From Coriobacteriia bacterium (GTDB lineage: Bacteria; Actinomycetota; Coriobacteriia; Coriobacteriales; UBA8131), in assembly GCA_009783245.1 (NCBI GenBank), contig WRHL01000005.1:1-53321 (forward strand): a stretch of 53,321 bases of DNA, given 5' to 3'. The number at the start of each line of letters is the position of its first letter. The first letter of the stretch is position 1. The notes beneath the pieces are model-generated. The model was not told the DNA's origin. It worked only from the letters and a program-made list of their open reading frames with translations, and did no database searches. Shown piece after piece: positions 46,139 through 53,321 of the stretch. Position numbers and translations under genes: made by a program.

Positions 46139-47683
46139 ATGGCAAAAAAACAACGCTCCCCCTGGTTTATCTATATTTCGCTTTTAGTAGCAAACTTCAC
46201 AATTTATGAGTCAATGGCTTTTCAGGCAACAGCGATTCCCTCAATTGTTGCTTTCTTTGAGATTTCTGTCGGGAATTCTGCTTTCATCCAAACTTGTTTT
46301 TATCTTGGGTGCACAGTTTTTATGCCCATTTTCGGACGAGTCGCTGATGTATTTGGTCGGAGACGAATCCTTCTCATTGCAATGGTTGTTTTTGCTATTT
46401 CTGAAGCTTTAGCTGCGCTCAGTCCTAATTTCCCCGTCTTCCTTTTTGCGCGATTTATACAGGGTCTTGCTACTGCCGCCATTCTCCCTGCCGCTATTGC
46501 ATACGCTCGATTGCTCTTTCCAACAAAAGGCCAGGGGAAGGCTTTGGGAACCTATACGTTGTTTTCCTCTATAGGAGCGCTGACCGGAGCCTTCATCTCA
46601 GGACTCTTGGTCGACACCTTTGGGTGGCCTTCCATTTACTGGTGTAGCATGCTTATTGCCGTGGCGGGCTTCCTGATTGTTTTCTTCATTATTCCAGAAA
46701 CAGAGCGTTCAGAGGGGGTATCGTATGATTTTGCTGGTGCGATGGCAATGTTCATTGGTATTGGTTGTATATTGATCCTTCCCAATGTTATTACGTTTTT
46801 TGGTTTCCAGTCTATTGTCTTTTCCCTTGTGATTACTGGGGCTATTCTTGGGCTTGTAGCTTTTTGGATCATAGAAGGAAAAGTATCTCACCCCATCATG
46901 GATAAGAGTGTTTTGAAAAGCAGAGCCTTCATTATTCCGGGCCTGGTAATCTGCTTGGCTGTCGTTGTAATGAATGGGACAGTCTATATGCTGTCATTCT
47001 TCCTACAGCGAGCTATGGGCTTTAATGCTTCACAGACAGCATTTGTCCTTATGTTCTTGTACATAGGAACTGGCTCCGGAGCCTTTCTCAGTGGTTGGTT
47101 GATGGAAAAACTCTCTCCAAGATACCTTATCAACAGCGGAATAATACTTGGAATACTTGGTGTCTTTCTCTTTTCACACATTAATCCTGATACTCCCACC
47201 TGGTATATCATCATTTCTGTGATGATATTAGGGTTTGGCGTGGTCAGCTGTGTGCCCGCAGTTAATAAGACGGGCATTTCTGTAATGCATCCCAGTAAGA
47301 TGGGGGCAGGCGCAGGAGCCCTGTCAACAATGAAGGAGCTTGGATCACCTCTTGGGAGTGCGTTTTCTCTTACAGTATTCGGTACACTTACAAGCATCTT
47401 CACTGCCGCATCTTTGGTTAGTAAGGCACGTGATGCCAACCTGCCAGAAAGCATTATTACTCGCCTTGAACAATTACAGCCTGGCGATGTTGCCAGTCAG
47501 GAATTAATGGACCAACTGAGCGCCCATGGAATCAGTTATGCCGAATTACAGCATGCTGCAAATATCGAAGGTATGTTTTCAGCTGTACATGATGTGTCAC
47601 TTATCCTCCTTGCACTTGCTGTTTTGGTATTCCTCCTATCTCTTGCTATTCCTGTGGTTCGCCCAGCATACAACAGTAAGTAA
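46139..47683 (+). CDS. DHA2-type MFS transporter
   Basis: AFQATAIPSIVAFFEISVGNSAFIQT, GRVADVFGRRRILLIA, LGTYTLFSSIGALTGAFISGLLVDTFGWPSIYW. Confidence 0.9.
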   Translation: MAKKQRSPWFIYISLLVANFTIYESMAFQATAIPSIVAFFEISVGNSAFIQTCFYLGCTVFMPIFGRVADVFGRRRILLIAMVVFAISEALAALSPNFPVFLFARFIQGLATAAILPAAIAYARLLFPTKGQGKALGTYTLFSSIGALTGAFISGLLVDTFGWPSIYWCSMLIAVAGFLIVFFIIPETERSEGVSYDFAGAMAMFIGIGCILILPNVITFFGFQSIVFSLVITGAILGLVAFWIIEGKVSHPIMDKSVLKSRAFIIPGLVICLAVVVMNGTVYMLSFFLQRAMGFNASQTAFVLMFLYIGTGSGAFLSGWLMEKLSPRYLINSGIILGILGVFLFSHINPDTPTWYIIISVMILGFGVVSCVPAVNKTGISVMHPSKMGAGAGALSTMKELGSPLGSAFSLTVFGTLTSIFTAASLVSKARDANLPESIITRLEQLQPGDVASQELMDQLSAHGISYAELQHAANIEGMFSAVHDVSLILLALAVLVFLLSLAIPVVRPAYNSK

Positions 47684-47748
47684 TTCAAGGCAGATTCTGA
47701 ATGAAATGACAGGTCTTCCTCCCGTTATCCTTGTTCAATATCTCAGCC

Positions 47749-49071
47749 TTACAACAGTGAGCGCTTCCCTGGGTAAAGCGGAGAGAAGTCGGTTACCTGC
47801 TCGACCTGGACGTATAACTGCAGTAAACCATCCTCATGGAGTTTCGCAAAGGGTTCTGTTCCCCACAAAAGGTCTGCCACGGTCTCCTCGTCGACTGGGT
47901 TTCCTTCCAAGACCTGCACAAATACATCCAATATTAAGCACGTATCGCTGAATTCCGCCTTGAAATCCATGATGCCAGGCAGAGTAAAGAGTGCGTCTTC
48001 TAACTCAGGCATGCCAAAGCTCCACCGCTCAAGACCGACCGTATCGCATAGCCGGCCCCTCACCCTGTCGATGCGCTTGAGGGCGGAGCCGCAGCGGCAG
48101 GCTCCCGGCAGCAGGCGTGCCCGGTCGCCCGTGCGGTAGCGGATGAAGGGCATAGCCTGCTGATTGATGGTGGTGAAGACCAGCTCGCCCCAGGTGCCGT
48201 CGGGCAAAAGCTCGCCGGTATCAGGGTCGATGACCTCGAAGAGCAGATCCGTCTCCCTGATGTGACAACCCTTATGTTGATCGCACTCCACCGCTCCGCC
48301 AAAGGCGAATTCCGTCATGCCAAAGTGGTTGTAGACCGGCACACGCCAGATCCGCTCGATCTCTTTTGTCAGGGTTGGCCCGGCGTGGTCAGCTGAGAGC
48401 AGGACAGCCCTCAGCTTTAACTCTATGCTGTTATGCTCACACCAGCGAGCAAAGGCGAACAGGTGCTGGGGGAAGCCCACCAGCGCCCTGACCTGCTCCT
48501 CTTTGCAGCTTGCTGCCAGCTCTGAGAAGCTTTTGGGTATGCCATAGGGAAGGGCTCTGCCTGGCACTTTGGTCACAGCCTCGCTGATGAGCTGCCCCAG
48601 GCCACCGGGGCGCTCGCAGGGGTAGAGCACGGCGATGCACTCCCCCTCTGCGGCGAGCATGCGCATGCCTGCTGTGAAGTACTCGACAGTCCTTGCGTGG
48701 TCTGCCTCCGTGAAAGCGATGCGTTTGGGCGGGCCCGTGGTGCCGCTGGTTGGCAGGGTGACTATGCGGCTGATCCCCTGCGCATCAACGCAGAGTAGGG
48801 GCTCAAAGCCCTGGGCAAAGGCTGCTGCATCCATCAGTGGCAGGGTTTTGAGCTCTTCAAGCGAGCCGAGTCTATCTATGGGCAGGTGCTGCTGGTAGAA
48901 GCGGCTTCTCTGTCTTGCCCGAGCAAGCGTTGTGTTGAGGCGCTGCAGCTGCAGCGCTCTGAGCTCAGCTTCTGTCAGCGACCCCTCGATGCCTTGTTGT
49001 ACATCGAAGGCCCAGGCCAGATAGCCGGGACTTTTTCTGAAAGGACTCCCTGGGTTGGCGGTGTCAGTCAC
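47749..49071 (-). CDS. PaaK-like AMP-dependent CoA ligase (DVU_1553-like)
   Basis: TLPTSGTTGPPKRIAFTEADHARTVEYFTAGMRML, YNHFGMTEFAFGGAVEC, IRYRTGDRARLLPGACRCGSALKRIDRVRGR; GTG start overlaps upstream TGA (GTGACTGA). Confidence 0.83.
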   Translation of the reverse strand: MTDTANPGSPFRKSPGYLAWAFDVQQGIEGSLTEAELRALQLQRLNTTLARARQRSRFYQQHLPIDRLGSLEELKTLPLMDAAAFAQGFEPLLCVDAQGISRIVTLPTSGTTGPPKRIAFTEADHARTVEYFTAGMRMLAAEGECIAVLYPCERPGGLGQLISEAVTKVPGRALPYGIPKSFSELAASCKEEQVRALVGFPQHLFAFARWCEHNSIELKLRAVLLSADHAGPTLTKEIERIWRVPVYNHFGMTEFAFGGAVECDQHKGCHIRETDLLFEVIDPDTGELLPDGTWGELVFTTINQQAMPFIRYRTGDRARLLPGACRCGSALKRIDRVRGRLCDTVGLERWSFGMPELEDALFTLPGIMDFKAEFSDTCLILDVFVQVLEGNPVDEETVADLLWGTEPFAKLHEDGLLQLYVQVEQVTDFSPLYPGKRSLL

Positions 49072-50395
49072 GGTACAGGCTTCTTCCCTGGGTATCGCTG
49101 AGGTTATAGGCACAGAAGGGAACCAGGTTGCCACGCTGGTCCATCTCAAAGATGTAGCAGCGCCGCAGGCGTTCGAAGTCCATGCTGAAAGCATCCATGA
49201 AAGCCATGCCGGTGATGGAGAAACCGCGCGCCTTTGTCTGCCAGAGGAACTCATCCAGGGAACCTGACGGGGGCTTCTCTGCAGGAATCGCAGCGAGGTC
49301 TGTCCCCCAGCGGCGCAGTTGGATGTCCTGCGCACGCGTGACGGGGTCTGGGGTGCAACAACTTGGCTCTTCAACAGGCGTTGTGCAGCAGGGGGTTTGC
49401 TTTGCTCCCAGGGGTTGGAGTCGGCCTTCAGCATCAATGAGATAGTTCGCGTTGAAGGAGCAGTGGGCCTGCTCAACGCTTCCACCTGAGAAGTGGCTGA
49501 GTTGGATCATCCCGCTACTCTGCTCCTCCATGAGCGCAAGTACCTCAGGTATGGTCAACCTGTCAGCCTCAACACCGCAGCGGCCAATGCGACTCAACGG
49601 CTGGATATGGACGCCGCGCACCACAGGGCTTTGGGAGATCCCATAGGAGATCACGCCCATAAGCTCAGCATCATTGATACCCTTTGCCAGGGTGGGTACC
49701 AGCACCACCGGCAGGTCTGCAGCTCCGCAATTATCAATGGCGCGTTTCTTCAAGCCCAGGATCCCAGCGCCCCGCAGCCACATGCCAGCCTGCTCGCTGA
49801 TACCGTCGAACTGCAAGAAGACGCAGGTCAGACCCGCATCTTTCAAGCGCCATGCAAGCCCTGCATCCTCTGCGAGCAGTATGCCGTTGGTGTTGAGTTG
49901 GAAGTAGGTGAACCCCCGTTCCCTGCCCAACTGGATGATCTCACATAGGTCGTGACGCAGTGTTGGTTCTCCCCCACTGAGTTGGATGTGGCAGGCCCCC
50001 GCCTTCTCCAACAACGTGTCATACCAGCTGGCAATGGTCTTCAGGCTGGGGTCATCCCCCGCCGCAGAGCCGGCGCTTGCAAAGCAGACTGGACAGCAGA
50101 GGTTACAACGCTGTGTGACTTCAAAGAGTACGCAGCAGGGGCGCACTTCATGTTGTGTGCAGTCAACGCAGCCATCGGGACAGGAAGCCAGCTCACCGGG
50201 AGAGCAACAAGAAGCGCCACCTTGAGTTTCCTTCTCCCAACCCTCAAAGGGCAACTCCCGTGACCAGGCCAGCGTAGAGAAACTCCCATGCTCCGGACAG
50301 GTTTTCTCCAGATAAACTCCATCTGTGCCCTCGACACGCCAAGCGGGAATCGCCTGCAGACAAACCGGACACACGCTCCCCGTCTCGCATCTCAA
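49064..50395 (-). CDS. Radical SAM protein, TrsS-like
   Basis: FEVTQRCNLCCPVCFASAG (CxxxCxxC), IQLSGGEPTLRHDL, many CC pairs and N-terminal CPVC; TTG start with AAGGAGG RBS. Confidence 0.82.
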   Translation of the reverse strand: MRCETGSVCPVCLQAIPAWRVEGTDGVYLEKTCPEHGSFSTLAWSRELPFEGWEKETQGGASCCSPGELASCPDGCVDCTQHEVRPCCVLFEVTQRCNLCCPVCFASAGSAAGDDPSLKTIASWYDTLLEKAGACHIQLSGGEPTLRHDLCEIIQLGRERGFTYFQLNTNGILLAEDAGLAWRLKDAGLTCVFLQFDGISEQAGMWLRGAGILGLKKRAIDNCGAADLPVVLVPTLAKGINDAELMGVISYGISQSPVVRGVHIQPLSRIGRCGVEADRLTIPEVLALMEEQSSGMIQLSHFSGGSVEQAHCSFNANYLIDAEGRLQPLGAKQTPCCTTPVEEPSCCTPDPVTRAQDIQLRRWGTDLAAIPAEKPPSGSLDEFLWQTKARGFSITGMAFMDAFSMDFERLRRCYIFEMDQRGNLVPFCAYNLSDTQGRSLYRD

Positions 50396-50452
50396 TTCCC
50401 TTTTCCTCCTTGTTAAGACTTCCTCGAGTTACTCTTTGAGATTGCTCTGCAT

Positions 50453-50878
50453 TCACGTAAGGCAATTGAACGGGTTCACTATCCTCAGCTTGCCATCAAC
50501 CAATAAGCCATCGGACATATCTTCGCTGTACAATATGGTGCATTCGGCTTCCAGTGCTGAGGCTACAATCAGGGAATCGTAGTACGAGAGATGATATCTT
50601 TCCAGCAGCTTAAAGGTGCGCATAATACAGGATATGTCGATTGTTTTGACAGTGAACACCTCTGCCAATGTGAGGGTAAGCGCCCTGACTCTTTCAAGAG
50701 GTATATTCTTCTTCCTAATGAGCACATTAGCTATCTCACTCATTACCTGCGTCGAGATACAGGCTTCTTTGCAGTGGTCGATGGCCTGTTGAGCCTTTGC
50801 TCTTTTTACAGGATCATCACTCGATTGGGTGTAGACCAATACGTTTGAATCGATGAACGCTCTCTCATTTTCGCTCAT
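50453..50878 (-). CDS. PIN-domain ribonuclease toxin (VapC-like)
   Basis: AFIDSNVLVYTQSSDDPVK, STQVMSEIANVLIRK, LSYYDSLIVASALEAECTILYSEDMSDGLLVDGKLRIVNPF. Confidence 0.85.
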   Translation of the reverse strand: MSENERAFIDSNVLVYTQSSDDPVKRAKAQQAIDHCKEACISTQVMSEIANVLIRKKNIPLERVRALTLTLAEVFTVKTIDISCIMRTFKLLERYHLSYYDSLIVASALEAECTILYSEDMSDGLLVDGKLRIVNPFNCLT

Positions 50879-51074
50879 GAAGCTCATCCCTATCAAAGAG
50901 AAGGTCATCTGTTGTGATGCCGATGAAGGGCAGCCTTTCGCTTCTTCTGGGCCTAGCGTATACACCTATGACGGTTCCTCGATTGGTGACTTCGATCTCT
51001 TCTTCCTTACCTTCAAGAACAAGGCTTGAATAGTGCCCGAAGTTCTGTTTGAATTGTGTGGAATTGACCCTCAT
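50865..51074 (-). CDS. Phd/VapB-like antitoxin
   Basis: VNSTQFKQNFGHYSSLVLEGKEEEIEVTNRGTVIGVYARP; overlaps the PIN toxin. Confidence 0.8.
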   Translation of the reverse strand: MRVNSTQFKQNFGHYSSLVLEGKEEEIEVTNRGTVIGVYARPRRSERLPFIGITTDDLLFDRDELHERK

Positions 51075-51261
51075 GACTACTCCTTTCGCTGTACTTGTTC
51101 ATTATAGAATATATACATGATCATTTACAATTTGATAGTGACCATTTACTTGATATTATGATGACTACTCCATGATGCCCATGCTTTCAAAGCGGTGAGA
51201 GGCCTTGCACATGGTGATAAAATAAAGGCTTGTCTGAGAGGCAAGCGATAAGGGAGGATGC

Positions 51262-51687
51262 ATGGACCTGTTCGAGCGGATGCTCAAGCTCTCCGCACAG
51301 GGTTTCGCCTGTGCGCAGATCATGATGATCCTGACGCTTGAGGCTGAGAACACGGAGGACCCGGACCTCATCCGCACGCTGGGCGCCCTGAACAACGGCT
51401 TTCGTGACAACGGCCTCATCTGCGGCGCCTTCACCGGCGGCGCGTGCATGCTCAGCTATTACGCGGGCCAGGGCGAGGCAGTTGAGGTCGCTGACCCGGA
51501 CTATGACGCCATGACGCAGGAACTGTTCGCCTGGTTCAGCGCGCAGATCGGCGAGCGCTTTGGCAGCATCACCTGCCCCGGCATACTCGAAGGCGACGCG
51601 GCGAACAAGCGCAGCCGCTGTCCCGACATTGTCGAGCAGACCTTTAATAAGGCCATCGAGATCCTCGATGAGCGCGACCTCCTCTAG
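51262..51687 (+). CDS. C-GCAxxG-C-C family (DVU_1555-like) redox protein
   Basis: GFACAQ, LICGAFTGGACMLSYYAG, ITCPG...SRCPDIVEQTFNKA cysteine pattern; GGGAGG RBS. Confidence 0.82.
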   Translation: MDLFERMLKLSAQGFACAQIMMILTLEAENTEDPDLIRTLGALNNGFRDNGLICGAFTGGACMLSYYAGQGEAVEVADPDYDAMTQELFAWFSAQIGERFGSITCPGILEGDAANKRSRCPDIVEQTFNKAIEILDERDLL

Positions 51688-51714
51688 CTTTCCATAACGA
51701 TAAGGACGGGTCTT

Positions 51715-52878
51715 TTGCTGCCAGAATCCCTCATCTACCTCAACAATGCCGCGACCTCCTGGCCAAAGGCGCCTGGTGTTACCGAGGCCGTAGCGCAGGC
51801 CCTGCGCCAACCGCCTGGCGCTGCGAACCGCGGCGGCATTGAGGACTTCGACGTCATGGGCGCCCTGCGCAAGGAGCTTTGCTGTGTTTTGGGGGTTACG
51901 GATCCCTCACGCATCGCCCTGGGGGCAAACGCCACCTGGGGGCTTAACGTGGGCATCTTTGGTCTGGGACTTACGGCTGGCGACTGCGTGCTCACCACCA
52001 AGGCCGAGCATAACTCGGTGCTGCGGCCGCTCTATGCGCTCAGCCAGGGCGCTGGAGTTAAGGTGCATTACCTGGATACCGACAGGTTTGGGCGTGTACC
52101 AGTTGGAACGTGGTCTGCTGCCATCGCTAAGTTGCAGCCGCAACTGTGTGTCTGCACGCATGCCTCCAATGTCACCGGCGCAGTCAATGATGTGGCCGCC
52201 CTTGCCGCCGCGGCCCATGCGGGCGGCGCCCTCCTCCTGCTTGATGTGGCACAAAGCCTGGGCTGGCTTGACGTCGCATTGGAGGAGTGGGGTGTTGACC
52301 TGGCAGCCTTCACCGGGCACAAGTACCTGCTGGGACCGCAGGGCATAGGCGGCCTGTATGTGCGACCAGGGCTTGACCTTATCCCCCACCTGGTGGGTGG
52401 TACCGGCATCCATTCTGACAGCGAGCTTATGCCGCCTGAGATGCCGCTGCACCTGGAGGCTGGCACTGGCAATGAGCCCGGAGCCTACGGCCTCTTGGCA
52501 GCGTTGAGTTGGCTGCGGGAGAACCCGCTGACCGCTGATGCGCATGACGCTATAGAAGCAGAGCTGCAGTTCCTCAAAGCCGCGCTTTCGGAACTGGGAG
52601 CAATCGTTATAGACCCCGGACCAGGCGGTACCCCGGTCCTCTCCTTCACCTTTGCTGACATGACGCCCCAGGATATCGGCAGTCTTCTCTGTGACAGCTA
52701 TGACATTGTGGTGCGCACCGGGCTGCATTGTGCGCCATACATCTTCAGTTGCCTGGATGTCGATCCAACAGAAGGAACCGTGCGCGTGAGCCTCAGCCGC
52801 TTCACCATCCACGCAGAGATCCTGGCCTTCATCGAGGCCATGCGAGACATCATCACCTCATCCGCGGGCTGGAGCTGA
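51715..52878 (+). CDS. Class-V aminotransferase fold PLP enzyme (cysteine desulfurase/selenocysteine lyase-like, EF2568 type)
   Basis: IYLNNAATSWPKAPGV, TKAEHNSVLRPL, FTGHKYLLGPQGIGGLYVR, active-site loop RTGLHCAPY. Confidence 0.9.
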   Translation: MLPESLIYLNNAATSWPKAPGVTEAVAQALRQPPGAANRGGIEDFDVMGALRKELCCVLGVTDPSRIALGANATWGLNVGIFGLGLTAGDCVLTTKAEHNSVLRPLYALSQGAGVKVHYLDTDRFGRVPVGTWSAAIAKLQPQLCVCTHASNVTGAVNDVAALAAAAHAGGALLLLDVAQSLGWLDVALEEWGVDLAAFTGHKYLLGPQGIGGLYVRPGLDLIPHLVGGTGIHSDSELMPPEMPLHLEAGTGNEPGAYGLLAALSWLRENPLTADAHDAIEAELQFLKAALSELGAIVIDPGPGGTPVLSFTFADMTPQDIGSLLCDSYDIVVRTGLHCAPYIFSCLDVDPTEGTVRVSLSRFTIHAEILAFIEAMRDIITSSAGWS

Positions 52879-52880
52879 AC

Positions 52881-53162
52881 ATGCGCTTTGAGTCCAAGAA
52901 GATAGAGAATTGCTTTACCGACGCCGAGAATCACGAGTATCGCATCGAGGTCACCGGCGAGGAGTTCCTCCTGCTCCTTAAGGAGAAGACTGCCTCAGTC
53001 AAGGTCAACCGCCAACTGCGCCGCCCAGCCTTTATGGCAGAACTCAAGGACGGCACGCGCCTTAAGGGTATACTCGAAAAACCCGTCATCAAGGTAGGCT
53101 ACCCCCAGGACTCCGCTGCAGAGCAAAAAGCCCTCTTCGAGTCTTGGCTCTCTTCCCTATAG
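52881..53162 (+). CDS. 93-aa conserved-looking hypothetical protein
   Basis: Starts 3 nt after the aminotransferase stop codon; MRFESKKIENCFTDAENHEYRIEVTGEEFLLLLKEKTASVKVNRQ... Confidence 0.65.
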   Translation: MRFESKKIENCFTDAENHEYRIEVTGEEFLLLLKEKTASVKVNRQLRRPAFMAELKDGTRLKGILEKPVIKVGYPQDSAAEQKALFESWLSSL

Positions 53163-53236
53163 CTACTTTTCAGCAGACAACCCCACAAACCTCCCAACGT
53201 TGCGCATAGGCAACGCTCCCACTTCAATGCTGCCGA

Positions 53237-53260
53237 CCCTTGCACATGCGCCTGCAAGGG
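53237..53260. terminator. 8-bp stem hairpin CCCTTGCA-N8-TGCAAGGG
   Basis: Direct reading, downstream of the right-hand operon; could equally be a REP-type repeat. Confidence 0.4.
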
Positions 53261-53321
53261 TCTACCGGCTGCAAGCCCTATAATACTCCCGTCATTGCGA
53301 GCGCAGGCGAAGCCGGAGCGC

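Overview
This 53.3 kb window is mostly high-GC chromosome, probably from an anaerobic actinobacterium of the Coriobacteriia/Eggerthellaceae type (taxon is inferred only). No rRNA, tRNA, CRISPR array, phage module or intact transposase was recognised. From left to right: (i) ThpR-like phosphodiesterase and a sodium:solute symporter (-). (ii) A CbiMN/Q/O-type Ni/Co ECF transporter (+) with a perfect inverted repeat upstream that resembles a NikR operator. (iii) A lower-GC accessory patch with an AAA/DUF234 ATPase and a Phd/RelE toxin-antitoxin pair. (iv) A long minus-strand block typical of selenium-dependent molybdenum hydroxylase / anaerobic purine degradation loci (xdh, ssnA, ygfK, ygeX, ridA, PAS/HTH regulator, xanthine permease, arcC, ygeW, ygeY). 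Two matched promoters there share an AT-rich element. (v) MFS transporter, MocA-like nucleotidyltransferase, HerA-like ATPase and an unlisted 58-aa double-CPHC protein. (vi) A tight four-gene operon with a GltD/NuoF-like flavoprotein, an [FeFe]-hydrogenase, a NitT/TauT-type binding protein and a fused permease-ATPase. (vii) A conspicuously AT-richer ~14 kb island with a two-component system and an acyl-CoA dehydrogenase/EtfBA/DASS transporter/CaiB-like/FixC/FixX/MBL hydrolase/CaiC-like/MFS cluster. It looks like an uncharacterised anaerobic enoate-type respiratory or detoxification pathway. (viii) A right-hand locus with a TrsS-like radical SAM protein, a PaaK/DVU_1553-like CoA ligase, a C-GCAxxG-C-C protein, a class-V aminotransferase (cysteine desulfurase-like) and a small unknown protein, interrupted by a PIN-domain toxin-antitoxin pair. 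The most interesting candidates are the cai-like island, the TrsS/C-GCAxxG-C-C/desulfurase locus (possibly Mo/Se cofactor maturation), the hydrogenase-ABC operon and the paired promoters. Family assignments come from motif and sequence recognition by eye; no searches were run.
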